A stretch of 46,993 bases of DNA from Basidiobolus meristosporus CBS 931.73 (Eukaryota; Basidiobolomycota; Basidiobolomycetes; Basidiobolales; Basidiobolaceae), in assembly GCA_002104905.1 (NCBI GenBank), contig MCFE01000679.1, positions 1 through 46,993 of the forward strand, in the 5' to 3' direction. The notes beneath the pieces were generated by a model. That model was not told the origin of the DNA and did not search any database. It was given only the letters and a program-made list of their open reading frames with translations. The position numbers were made by a program, and so were the translations under genes. Positions 9,750 to 19,962 of the stretch are shown one piece after another; the stretch's first letter is position 1; each line of letters starts with the position of its first letter.

Positions 9750-10820
9750 TGTAGTGGGGTCACAGTGACACCCACTGACAGACATGCTTATTCCCATATT
9801 TTCTACTTCCCTATATCTCTACTACACTTATTTCAGTTTTATCCCATTTGTCTTACCTGATCTGTACTATCTCATAAGCTGGCTGACTATCACACCTGCT
9901 TACCTTATTGCATAGGTTATCCCTCACTTTATGTAAGATTACTAGCTGTAAGTGCTTCTATATTAGGCAAGTACCCATGCCAGTACCTGTGACATATAAT
10001 CAACCCATGGCACCATCCCCACCATTTCCATACCATACATGGTATCCCTATGTTACACAGGTTTTGGAGTACTGATTCCTAATTGGTTGGATGTGCTGTT
10101 CCTCTCAGAACCTTCCAGCACTTACTTAGAATACTCTTAGCTCATTCTGATGTCATTAAGATTTCTATTGATCTCTGGAACCTTCTGGAACACCATGATT
10201 AGTATTCACCTTGCCAGTGAGAAAAGTATGTAAGGGAGGCAATCCCTCAACAAAAAATCATCTTCCCTTCTATCAATTTACCAGCTTGTAGATTAGTATG
10301 ATCACTGCTACCTACTGCTACCTGAACTTCCAACCCCAGACCACAGTACACTCCCAGGAAACTGCACTGACAGCCATATGACTTTTGAAGCACTATTTGT
10401 GAGGAATACTCAGAGTAGGTATCTTTCATTATAATTGAATCTTTCCCAAGTTTGTTCTTGTACAGGCAAAGATACTTATCTGTCCTTGTAACTATTGACC
10501 ACAGCTGCATTCTTATCTAGTCCCTGCTGGTGGAGTTTACAGTTGTTTTGACTTTGGAAGCTTTTGTACATTTTCATCTCAAAGGATGCTGAGCCCAACA
10601 TATACTTTTGTTAAGATGCCAACTAAGTTGAAGATTGTAGCTCAATAGTTCTCCCTTGACAAGCTTGTGGCTTTATTCCCAATCACATTTGATTAGAAAC
10701 AGAATCCTAGTATTTCTAGCAAGCTTTTGCCAAAGGCTATTTCACCCAGTGAACACCACACACAAAAAACACTTGAGAAGTGTTGGACATATCTCTCCCT
10801 TGGACCTATACACCACCACA
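9750..10820 (+). repeat. LTR-H solo LTR (1071 bp), TSD CTGT
   Basis: It begins TGTAGTGGGG and ends CACCACCACA, matching 8362-9437 throughout, and carries its own perfect 4-bp duplication. The two LTRs are therefore separate insertions and not the two ends of one element. It splits the transposase between NPEYFS and the MQRLDEL segment. It contains the TTC/GAA array (10173-10190) and a TATA-like TATGTAA (10227-10233). A reverse-strand frame at 10247-10510 (87 codons) resembles the shorter one at 8906-9094. It may be chance or an antisense remnant. Confidence 0.8.
10173..10190 (+). promoter_or_regulatory. Heat-shock-element-like array (CTC-tg-GAA-cc-TTC-tg-GAA)
   Basis: Three perfect units and one with a single mismatch are spaced as in a canonical heat-shock element. 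The array ends 36 bp before TATGTAA (10227-10233) and is homologous to 8799-8816. Confidence 0.65.
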
Positions 10821-12384
10821 CTGTGAGAAGTACTCAGGGTTGCAGACACTCTGTAATATCTTGCCAATTCTTTCAAACTTCTCTAGTATCTCAAAGGGCA
10901 CAATTAGCTTGAAATGCCCAATGTACAACTTGGTCATCAGTATGAGGATATTGTTGAAAGGCAAATGCATTGCTCCCAGTGGAAAGCATTTGCTCCAACA
11001 GATACCCTCTATCTCAAGTTTCTTTGGTTTCCAATTAATTCCATATTCTGGCCAATGGCTTATAGCTTGCCAACTTTGCTGCAATTGCATGCTTACGTCT
11101 GTATATTCTCTCTGTGGAAAGATGATGTTCTTAGTGCTGGTGTATGGGTAATGGCTGGGGCATCTCCAATGCAGATAATAATATGCTCTTTAACATGATG
11201 GCCATCTACTGTCATCCTGCTGGAAAGCATGCAAATTTATCCAGCAACAGATACAGGTAGCTATCCAGGTTGGAAGGTGATTTAGGCCCTGATAGCAGTG
11301 AGACTACCATCAGATTCTTGCTGTGATACCATAAAATGGGTGACAGATTCAGATTGATGAGAAACAGTGGCCAGCAGGATTTGCGGGTGGAGTAACTGTT
11401 TAGTGAGAATCCATCAAGTGGTAAAGCAAAGGCATGGCCATACATACATCCAGAGTAGCCTTTGCTTCTTAGCTGTTTGTAATGTTTGCCATCAAATATA
11501 TTGGATATGCTTGCACTTGATTGATACTGAGTGCAGCACTGTATAGCTTTGCCATATTTGTTGGACTGCATCAGCTTTCTTAGACAGGGTATTACCAGAA
11601 TATATCTGGAGTGTGAACAGTGTTTTCCCTCAATGGTGGTGAGTTCCTGACAATTTGGGCATGTTGCAATGGTAGCATTTCTGGATGTGAATGCCTAGCA
11701 ACAGTTAACACATGCTGGAATCAGGACAGTCTCTGGACCATATGTTGCCAGCTGCATGACAGTTGTCCATTTGTACCATGTACCTGGCAAGTTGCATCTT
11801 GGTATGATTTTGGTTTGAAGTAGTAATAAAACCTCAAAGCCCCTACTACTGATATCAGTGGAAACATGCCACTTCTCTAGCCACAACATTACATCATTCA
11901 CCAATTGATGGATTACTGGGCTCACTTGGCTCTATTAAGTATTGTTGGCATTTGTTTCAACAGGTGTTGTCTCATTGCACATAGGGATTTGACCAGGCTC
12001 ATACGTGGTACTGTTGTTAGGGGAGATAGGCTCAAAATCCATCAGTGAATCTTCTTTGTCAGAACTATCACTCTGCATGCCATATTCAGAAGGCTAAGGT
12101 GAGCCTAAAGGCATCATAAACTCACCTAACTCAGTATGAACAAGGTCACAAAGATGGCCAGGTGCCAATATAGAAGTATCAACTGGCCAGCAAGATAATG
12201 TTGGTAGAGTAGTGACCAATGAATGGTCAAATATGACTTGGGTGGAAAAACACTGGCTGTGATCCTTGCAATACTTGCTATGCTGTTGGCATGCTTCATG
12301 GCTGTGAAGCTTGCCACAATAGCCACATGGTCTTTTTCTCTTCTCTTGCGTCATTGAGTCAAAGTAGTCTTCTTCATGGGGCAA
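10821..12384 (-). pseudogene. TNP2-like CACTA transposase, N-terminal and central part
   Basis: It would catalyse excision and reinsertion of K1 in the nucleus. On the minus strand from about 12384, in order: a Cys/His cluster CGYCGKLHSHEACQQHSKYC; IHQLVNDVMLWLEKW; a zinc-ribbon-like CVNC...CPNCQ region across 11720-11660; YILVIPCLRKLMQS; NIFDGKHYKQLRSKGY, the DIFDG.HY.L signature; ALPLDGFSLN with the catalytic-type DGF; WPLFLINLNLSPILWY; LLSGPKSPSNLDSYLYLLLDKF, the I.GP..P.dldsfL..L signature; then KCFPLGAMHLPFNNILILMTKLYIGHF (FP.d.MHL..EN). Frameshifts and stops break it. It continues at 9442-9745 and 7769-8357. Confident family call; inactive as it stands. Confidence 0.8.
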
Positions 12385-12713
12385 ACAATTTGACCTTCAA
12401 CAATGTAACGCTATTATATCACTTTTTGGTCAATACTCCTGTGAATTTAAGACAGTTGTGTATTTGAGACATTGCACCTATATGAATCTAAGATTCAGTG
12501 ATGACCCGCAATAGTAGCACTATAAATAAAGTTGTGGTACCACATACACACATATATATATCAATCTAAATCTGCCACCTATCATTAACATACACACATA
12601 TATGTAACACTATTTCCCCTTTAGTTTGACTCACTTCCATATATATGCTGCTAAAAAATAAAGGAAAGTTATCTAGTTCCTAACCAAACCCCACCGCTGA
12701 CAGCAACAGAAGA
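12385..12713. promoter_or_regulatory. K1 divergent promoter region
   Basis: About 330 bp separates the starts of the minus-strand transposase and the plus-strand second gene. Words such as CTATAAATAAAG (about 12520) and CATATATATG (about 12640) could serve as TATA boxes. A shared bidirectional promoter is inference from the layout. Confidence 0.4.
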
Positions 12714-14579
12714 ATGGCTGTACAACAGCTTGCTTTGACAGTCAGTGCAACAAGTGGGGTTATATTGAGAAAAGGCCCTGTGGACAGTGTGCCCATTGAA
12801 GGTAATAATGTAGACTCCTCAGGCTCTCAGTCAAATAGGCAATTGAGAACCTCTGTGGAGCCACAAGCTAACTATTATGCTCAGGCAGATGAGAATGTAG
12901 CAAATGCAGTACCCTCAATTGAAGATTGACAAGTGGCTGTCATAACATCACCACCACCCATATTAGCAATTATGTAGTCAGCTCACACCAAAGCATTAAT
13001 GAAGTAACTAAGTGCAGTGGCTGATAGGATAGATGCTATGGCCCAGAGATATCAGGAAATAGTCCAGAAACAGGATGAGCGGATAATATGTGTAGAGCAA
13101 TCAATATCTCAGGTAGAGAAAGCATTATCTTTGCTGCAAAGACGGAACTCAATTAGCTCAATGTCACAGCCAATAATTGTGCCATTTCCCAATGTAACAC
13201 CAGAGGAACACTGTACAGTATTTGAAGCACAACAACAGTGCCCAAAGATAAAGCCCACTGAAAAACCTATCAAAGCATGGGAGGGAGACAATGAGGTGCT
13301 TATACCAAAGCCTAAGAATCAGAAGACATTGAAGATCTGTGAAGCTGTTGAGTGCAATAATGAAGAGTGGGCTAATTTTCAAGAGGACTTCAGAAGTCTA
13401 GCATACCACTACCTTAAGACTGGCATACCATGGGACCATCAGGAGCTCAAGGCCAAGCAAAATGTACTTGACTTGCTCCATAAGAATTATCCTGGATTCA
13501 AACAGGCAAGCAGATTTTGGACTAGCATTGGTATGCTAAGAAAGTATCTTAAGAATAGCAGAAACTATCAAAGGCAGAAGAACAAGGGTGCTATGGCTAA
13601 AAGCCAGTGGCTTCCTCAAGAGCCGGCTACAAGCAGAGCCAAAAGCTCCAGAGAAGCATCAAAGAGACATCAGGTAGCTGGAAGAGTGCCAATTAGGGAA
13701 AAGCAGGCAGTCACAGATGCACCAGTGCAACATTTATCAAGGAAAAAAGGTAGTACCATTGAAGAGGCATTTGATTGATGTAGCAGTGAAGGACCTGGCA
13801 GTGATAAATACCAGCAGCTTTTACAGGAGCATGTCACAACTATGGTCAAGAGCTCAAGACAAGAGTAAAAGAAATTTCAGGTTGCCAGAAGAGTGCCAGC
13901 AAAGAACTAGCAGGCCAAAACAGATGTGCTAGAGCAGAATATATCAAGGAGAATTCATAGTTCTTTACAAGAAGCATTCAGACAACACAGCAGTGAAAGA
14001 CCTTGCAGTGATAAAGGAGAAGGTAAAGGGAAATATGTCTACCCAAGCCTGAGGCAGGGAGGCATGCAAGAAAACTGCAGTTCCTGCCAATTGACTCTGC
14101 AAGCCTGGAACAGACTGAATTCCATCATAGCCAAGAAGCATTATTAACAAGAAAACAGCTGTTTTCACAAGCACAGCCAGTTGAGCTACACTCCGGCAAG
14201 GTAGATGAGTTTGCTGAAAAAGCAATTTGTCTACCACAGCCTCCACATCCTCCATTGTTACAGATTGGAGATCCTACTGACAGACAAGGCTACAACATCA
14301 AGAGCTCAAAAGACTATCACAATGCCTTCAGTGGAATTTTGAAACATTAATAGGCACACCAAGTGGTTGCAGCACTTCTTCAAGAGAAGTACTCAAGAAA
14401 ACGCACTGGATTATTGGAAGAATTTATTGCAAAGACTGGCAGATGAGGTGCTAGACCATGCAGTGCCAGCTGAAGACCAGGATTTATGGGAACCATTGAA
14501 TGAACAGTGGCATAAAGCTGTTGGGTTCCTGCCAAAGTTATGGAACCAGAGTGTCACAGCAGAAATACTTATTGAGTAG
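12714..14579 (+). pseudogene. K1 second gene, coiled-coil protein of unknown function
   Basis: I do not recognise this family. The frame starting at 12714 (MAVQQLALTV) runs to a stop at 12927-12929. After two more in-frame stops it resumes in the same frame at 13017 and stays open for 253 codons. That part begins with a likely coiled coil (about residues 1-45, DRIDAMAQRYQEIVQKQDER...QVEKALSLLQRR). A mixed region follows with WANFQEDFRSLAYHYLKTGIPWDHQ and NYPGFKQASRFWTSIGMLRKYLKN, then a basic, Ser/Lys-rich tail. Other frames continue to 14147, and 14367-14579 ends LNEQWHKAVGFLPKLWNQS. The end part recurs in the unit at 579-2414, so the gene belongs to the transposon. An accessory DNA-binding role is possible but unproven. 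Confidence 0.5.
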
Positions 14580-15031
14580 TGGATTTTAATGCAGTTACTT
14601 GTTAAGTGTGGGGTTGGGCTTAATGTTAGCGTAGGGTATAGGGACTTGTATAGGTCAATGCAATAGACAATTGGGGTACAACAGAAGTTTCAACAGAAAT
14701 AAATCAATTTGTATGCCTGAAAAGTAAGAGAAATGGTTGGGTCAGGAAGTAGGGGGTGTGAAAAAGCGGCAATAGCCAATTGATGCACACAAATGTAGGA
14801 GGCAATAAAGTGTCCAGTGCCAGAGTGAGTAAATTGGCAGGGAACCAATTAACAGCCACTTATACATCATTGTGATGAAAAGTTTTGACCAAGTTTTTTG
14901 TGAAATCTGGGGTGCATTTATTTTTCAAGGGTTGCAGGATGGTGTCCTGATGGGATCAGTACCTCATAGTCAGAAGACTTTAACTTTGTAATGGTCTTTC
15001 AATGGGATTGCCTCAAAGATTTTTTATAGGG
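14580..15031. repeat. K1 right non-coding end
   Basis: This segment is nearly co-linear with 1958-2414 and, inverted, with 580-872. It ends TTATAGGG, the complement of the CCCTATGA terminus. It includes words like GTCCTGATGGGATCA that recur, reversed, near the K1 left end. Confidence 0.7.
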
Positions 15032-15890
15032 TGGATTTTTGATTGAAGAACTTGATGCGGATGTGTACATAAGCCAGCCTCATGAGTTTGCTGATCCAGA
15101 TAACCCCCATGTGGTGTGCAAACTTAAAAATCTCTATATTGACTCAAACAGTCACCAAGAGCCTAGAATTGCAATACAGATTTATATTTGGAATCTTTGA
15201 GTTTCCAAGGGAGAAATGCTGACTATAGTACTTAATGTATTCCAGATAGAGCAGGTCCAGTCCTACAAGCACTACTTGTGGCTAATCTTATTATAGCCAC
15301 CTATAACTTAAAAGCAATCTATGTCCAGCAGTCTGATGCATACCACACTTAGAACTTGAACAGATATCTCATATCTAGTGGGAGTTGTCAGCTGGTATAC
15401 TTTGACCTATAGATCCAATCAGATTGCAGCAGTCAAGGGATTTTTGGTACCTAAAGGGAGCTGCTGATATTTACTTAAGAAACACCTATGAGTTTTGAGA
15501 ACAGGATCTTGTAGGATACTCTGATGATGGTTGGGGACAAAACTTACAAGACAGAAGAAGCACCACAGGATACAGCTTTTTTATAGTAAAGGAGATTTTT
15601 GTGAAGTTCTCGAAAGCAGCCAACTGTAGCACTGTCTGTCACTGTGGCAAAGTATGTGGCAGCCTGTGAAGATACAAAAGAAGTAATGTGACAAAGAAAG
15701 CTTTTTACAGATCTGGGCCTTTGTCAGAAAATACCTATTACCATATTTCAAGATAATCAAGGACATAAACAATTAGGTTCAAATCTAACTTTTCATGCCA
15801 TAATTGAGCACATATGTATCAGGTATCAATTTATAATTGAGGCTATTATGAATGAGTTAGTTAGCTTGGTTGAATAGGAGTGTTATAAGA
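15032..15890 (+). pseudogene. C1 copia pol, right part: RT to RNase H
   Basis: This continues the copia RT from 7200. The opening block matches C3 from about 34496 (the GDLQETIYMEQPEGF region). The block near 15110 (CCCCCATGTGGTGTGCAAACTT) matches C3 34556-34577. Later blocks match the RNase H domain, including 15530-15580 (DRRSTTGYSF-like) and 15610-15650 (the STT-A-KY region). The copy ends in a purine-rich GAATAGGAG directly before the LTR, the place of the polypurine tract. Deletions, for example around 15290-15330, and many stops show old age. Confidence 0.8.
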
Positions 15891-16226
15891 TTTGTAATTC
15901 CACCTAAATAATTACCCTATATTGTCACTTAGATTGTTACCTTCAAATCTTAGAGAATGCTGACCATATTCCTTGTTGGGATTTACTTAGAATATTTTCA
16001 CCAAAATACCAGGTACCCAGAATATGAAAATTCTCAAAGTTGTAAAAACAGCCCCACACTTTGAGCTCACACTCTTGGGACCTTTCAAAAGCTATTCAAT
16101 GTTACTTTTATGCCAAGATCATGTAAAGAATAATAATACATTAACATTCAATAAGTTAACAAGTGAAAACCACATAGTCTACTTGTCCTTCCAATTTCTT
16201 CCTACATCTTCATGACTCTTACAGCA
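15891..16226 (+). repeat. C1 copia 3' LTR (family B)
   Basis: It begins TGTTATAAGATTTG directly after a polypurine-like tract and ends TCTTACAGCA. It is homologous to the solo LTR at 28127-28473 and to 30801-31100. The sequence to its right (from 16227) is gypsy gag, with no copy of the left flank, so no TSD can be seen. See the finding on this junction. Confidence 0.75.
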
Positions 16227-17292
16227 CCTTCAGCCATATTTAAGCCTAAGAGCATAGTAATACAGAGGATGAACTTGAAGAAGATCTAGAACTTGCTTAA
16301 CATACAATAGAAGAATAGTTATCCCAAGTGACCCCACTATAATTGAATGGAGTAATGAAAGGAATACCTGCTAAGATCATAATTGACTTGAGAGCATCAC
16401 ACAAGTACATGTCAGTACAACTTGTCTAAAAGAAGTGCATATAAGCCTACCACAAGTCAGACACATGGATTGTGCCATTGACACAGAACATTGCCTCCCA
16501 GGAGGCCAGTTACTCAGGATGTTCATTAGCAAAAGAGCCCTGTACTCAGTTATGGAGAAGAATAACTATTGCATACTGCAGATTGATGAGCTGGCAGGTC
16601 AGCTCAAAGGGGCTGCAGTACTCAGCAGAATAGATCTCTTGGTAAGATACAATCAGATAAGGTTGAAAGCAGAAGGTATCCCTAACAGTGTATTTGGTAC
16701 CTAATATGGACATTACAAGTACTAAGTTATGTATTTTGGCCATACTAATGTCTCTGCAACATTTATGACCTTTATGGAAACTGTCTTGCAGGGGTACTTG
16801 GGCAAGTGTGTAATAATCTACCCAGATGACAAATTATTATACAGCAATACAGAAGTAGACCACATGGTGCATATTGAAAAGGTCTTGGAGAGGCTAAGAG
16901 AGAGCATACTATATAGCAACCTACTCAAATATGAGTTCTTTCAGGAACACATTGAAAACCTAGGTCATATAGTGACTAGCCCAGGAGTGTTCTTAGACTC
17001 CAATAAAGTGGAAGTTATCTTGAATCTGAAACAGTCTTATAGCATCTCCAAGCTAATATTATTTCTTGAAATGGTTTCCTAATATCAGACATTTGTCAAG
17101 TAGTTTGAATAAATTGCTGCCCCTTCAACCAATATCCTTTACAAAAACAAAACCTTGAGGTGGGATATAGCATTTGAGACTGCTCTTCATACACTCAAGA
17201 ATGAAGTTGTCAAGCTGCCAAGCTTGAGAATACCTGACTTCAGAAAAGAGTTTTCTTACTGCACAGATGCTTCAGATTATGCAATTGGTGGC
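16227..17292 (+). pseudogene. G2 gypsy: gag end, protease, RT and start of RNase H
   Basis: The sequence is collinear with G4 from 22157. It covers the acidic EDELEED stretch (about 16265), a protease remnant (IDLRASHKYMS, with the catalytic DSG changed to DLR), a deletion, then RT. The RT parts are 16435-16704 (RALYSVMEKNNY, IDELAGQLKGAAVLSRIDLLVRYNQIR) and 16729-17082 (FMTFMETVLQGYLGKCVIIYPDDKLLYSN, where YLDD has become YPDD). The RNase H start [14 protein letters not shown] ends at about 17292, where H2 begins. Stops and substitutions in catalytic motifs mean it is dead. Confidence 0.8.
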
Positions 17293-17442
17293 AAACTGAT
17301 GTATACATATGCAGCATGTTTATTTATAGGGGTCATGTCTCAGATGTGAGACAACCTTGACATTGTTTATATCAAAAATTTAGTGATTGCTGATTTGCAA
17401 TGGCTTGATGCAGATCACAACAAAAATGAGTTGTTTGGATCA

Positions 17443-18325
17443 TTACAAATAATAGCAATTCAATGCAATTGCATCATCTTTGCCTAGGTTTTTTCTTTCA
17501 GGGATTATTACTGAAGCATTTGGTAGTGATTCACTTTGCACACCTAAGCTACTTTGTTGTTGACTATCCTTTTGGCTACTTGTGGATTTGTAGTCAGTGT
17601 CTTGCTTCCTAGTTAATGAGTGCAATGCTGCAGCTTGGCCACACTGAATTGCCCCGGATGATGCAACTGAGCTGGCCTGCAGTGCTACATACTGATGCGT
17701 TCTTTTAATTGCTAAAGGCTCTGGTGGTGGAGGCACTTCATGTGGGTCATCATCAGTCAGTTCACCAGAAGGAACCTGCTGATGGTCAGGAGTAATGGCA
17801 TGTGTAGACAAGACTTGATGCGCTGGCATGGCCCTTGGCTGAGTTTGATGTGATGCCGCTTGTTAACACAACTTGGCCTGCTCCAATGAACTTGTGTCTT
17901 TTTGAGCAGTTTGGTAAGTTCTGGTGGTTTTGCTTTGAAGCACATGCTTTGACCTGATACGCATTGACTCAATGTGGGGCGCTCTTGTGAAGGGTGTTGG
18001 CATAGTTTGAACTAATGTGCACTGGCATGCTGAAGTTGCAAGGGATGATAAGGAATCCAGCAAGGCATGCTGGTGCAATTAAGACAATGTTGCATGTGGT
18101 CTGTATTCCTCCTCTTTAAGCTCATCTTCTGATTCCTCAAGGTATTCACTTACCCTCTGTCAAATACTTTGCAACTGTTGCCTAGATGAGTCCTGTGTAT
18201 ATTACTCTTGGAAGCCGCTTAGTTCTACTAATATATCACATTATACATTAGTCATTTGAGGCAAAAACTCATTCAAAATCTCTTTGGTTCCCAAAGTTGA
18301 GGTACAAACAGACATGTGTAGCCGG
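17443..18325 (-). pseudogene. Harbinger second gene, H2 copy
   Basis: On the minus strand this parallels H1 4530-5369. Matches include ITPDHQQVPSGELTDDDPHEVPPPPEPLA, the RKQDTDYKSTSSQKDSQQQSS block, and, in another frame, HQHALLDSLSSLATSACQCTLVQTMPTPFTRAPHIES. The reading frame is broken by several shifts at different places from H1. Because two independent copies keep the same Ser/Gln-rich sequence, it is a real element gene and not chance coding. Function unknown. Confidence 0.5.
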
Positions 18326-18819
18326 TGTGGTGGTGTAGAGGTACTCCTGGGAGAAGCTACACAACTCAAGGTGTATGAGGTGTCTGATGGGTGCAATAAC
18401 CTCTGGGTCCAAACTGCTGGTGTCTTTGTCAGTATGTCTCTATGGTAAAAGGTCCTGCTTCTCTAGCTTCCTAGGTGCTCCAAGTGTCTCCAAAGGCCTC
18501 TGTGTGTCTTGTGCACTACCTTGAAAAGCTCCTTGATGGCAGGTCTGAGATGTACTGTTGAAGGCAGGTGCAGTGACCAACTGCTAATCAATAGGGGAGA
18601 AGTATTACTGATAGAAGGGATGATTTATTGATGAAGGACTGCTTTCCCTTAAATACTTTTCCTGATTGCCAAGTGATTACTGATGACAAGGTTCTAGAAG
18701 ATTCTAGGTATCAGTAGAATTCTTGATGACATTGCTATGAGCTAAAAATATGCCAAGAATGCGCTGGAAGGTTCTAAAAGGCACAGCACTCTAGAGCAAT
18801 CAGGAATCAGTACTGTGGT
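18326..18819 (-). repeat. LTR-H fragment inside H2
   Basis: It begins TGTGGTGGTGTAGAGG, nearly identical to the start of 1131-1913, and stays similar to about 18819, where Harbinger transposase sequence resumes. The remaining part of the LTR and about 840 bp of H2 are missing, which suggests a deletion after insertion. It contains a good TTC/GAA array (18692-18709) and the reversed TATA-like TTAAATA (18649-18655). Confidence 0.75.
18692..18709 (-). promoter_or_regulatory. Heat-shock-element-like array (TTC-ta-GAA-ga-TTC-ta-GGT)
   Basis: Three perfect units and one degraded unit occur in canonical spacing, 36 bp from TTAAATA (18649-18655; TATTTAA on the minus strand). This is the same arrangement as in the other LTR-H copies. 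Confidence 0.6.
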
Positions 18820-19604
18820 CCATCCACCCCAATCTACTCAAGGAGATCCCTTGTTAAGCTTCTCCACTATTACAAGAACTATTGCCCTACAAGGTTTTGT
18901 CTCACCATCCATGGCAACAAAAGTCCTAGAAGCTTTTGTTCCTAGCAGACAGCAATAGAGAAACACCTTGCAGAGGGTATCAATGACTTAGAGCAAGCTT
19001 GGAGTACTAGATTCAGAAGCTTCAATAGACTTCTATATCCCAGAGTGTTCAGCAACAGGTTCCATATATGGGGTATTTTGGATACCTTCCCAGTCAGAAT
19101 TAACAGACCTTCTAGAGGGCAGAGGCACTTTTATTCTGGCAAGTACAAGGCACACTGTGCAAAGTTTCAGGCACTGTCTGACATTGAGGGTAACATCATC
19201 TGGTTTAGTGGGCCATTTGCTGAAAGTAGGCATGACAAAACACTCTAAGTAGAGAACCATCCAGAATTCAGTAGAGGGGAAAAATGTATGGCAGACTTAG
19301 CATATATAGGAGAGGATTGTCAGAGATTAGGATGTATTAAAGCTTAAGGAAGCCAAGGAACGGTGTGCTTTGCAGGAAGTAGAAGCTCTACAACAAGATA
19401 TTTGATCATTTCAGAGTGAGGGTAGAGCATACATTTGGATATCTGAAGAGACTCAGCATATTGGGAGATAAATACAGAGGAAAGTCATATATAGGACAAA
19501 ACAGCAGAATTGGCAAAATAGCTAAGATACTTCTTAATGCAAGGTATATTCATAAAAGAAGACATCCACTAAGAGAAATGCATCAGGAGCATTATGAAGA
19601 GTAA
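18820..19604 (+). pseudogene. Harbinger transposase, H2 copy
   Basis: This matches H1 3690-2894 on the opposite strand. Segments seen are VFSNRFHIWGILDTFPVRINRPSRGQRHFYSGKYKAHC, IIWFSGPFAESRHDKTL, then MADLAYIGEDCQRLG and RVEHTFGYLKRLSILGDKYRGKSYIGQNSRIGK. The catalytic-type Asp, Asp and Glu residues are still there. A TAA follows HDKTL at the codon where H1 has TGA, and a frameshift lies near 19345. The N-terminus is cut by the LTR-H fragment. Confidence 0.8.
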
Positions 19605-19774
19605 ATAAAGCAAGGAAAGACTACTCTGAGCAACAAAGTAAGATTGAGTAAAGCTACCATTAACTATATCCTACCACTGGCATTATGGTAGAAATTATAG
19701 TGCCAGATAGTGCCAAATTGATCTGACACTATAAACAGGCTGGCACTATGTGGCACTATCCAACAGAACAGGTC

Positions 19775-19962
19775 TAGTTTCTACTGCTCTGGAGAAACTT
19801 ACATGGTTGCTGATGCCTGATTGAAACTAGAGCAAGTTGTATAACTCAACCTGGTGCATGTGTCAGATTGGGTCAGATCACTACTAAAGTGCTTGGAAGA
19901 CCAAGCCCTTCCTAATGAGGTAGATGATGTTGTCATGAAGATTATCTGGGATTAAGCCAGAT
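19775..19962 (+). pseudogene. G2 gypsy: end of RNase H and linker
   Basis: This is collinear with G4 24090-24280. VYC-type residues are followed by VADA (19811 on), the LNLVH region, and a linker like the G4 stretch [17 protein letters not shown]. It is the continuation of 16227-17292 across H2, with about 270 bp of RNase H lost. It stops at about 19962, where oppositely oriented gypsy G3 begins. Confidence 0.7.

Larger units (their letters stand above)
7201..15031 (-). mobile_element. K1: CACTA (TNP2-type) transposon with two genes, 7.8 kb
   Basis: The termini are CCCTATGAA at 7201 (an extra C precedes it) and TTATAGGG ending at 15031. The flanks on both sides are adjacent parts of one copia RT, so K1 is an insertion. 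A TG at 7198-7199 and 15032-15033 is a possible 2-bp duplication if the element starts at 7200. The transposase lies on the minus strand (12384 to about 7769). A second gene diverges from it on the plus strand (12714 to about 14579). Two LTR-H copies (8362-9437 and 9750-10820) are later insertions; without them and their TSD copies K1 is about 5.7 kb. Both genes contain stops. Confidence 0.8.
17293..19774 (+). mobile_element. H2: second Harbinger copy, truncated and rearranged
   Basis: This is H1 in the opposite orientation. The reversed second gene (17443-18325) is followed by an LTR-H fragment (18326-19 kb side ends at 18819) and the transposase (about 18820-19604). The end has the GTGCCA cluster and GAACAGGTCT (19765-19774), equal to the H1 terminal repeat with small changes. 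The far end is missing: homology to H1 stops about 560 bp short of the H1 terminus. About 840 bp corresponding to H1 3690-4530 is also lost where the LTR-H fragment lies. Both flanks are gypsy G2, so H2 inserted into that copy. Confidence 0.75.

Noticed and set aside
8362-10820. LTR-309 bp-LTR as one small non-autonomous retrotransposon (TRIM/LARD-like).
   Set aside because: Each LTR has its own perfect 4-bp duplication, and the 309 bp between them continues the TNP2 transposase. They are two separate solo LTRs.
12094-12384. Stand-alone zinc-finger protein gene.
   Set aside because: The Cys/His cluster is followed on the same strand by the rest of a TNP2 transposase, so it is the N-terminus of that broken gene.
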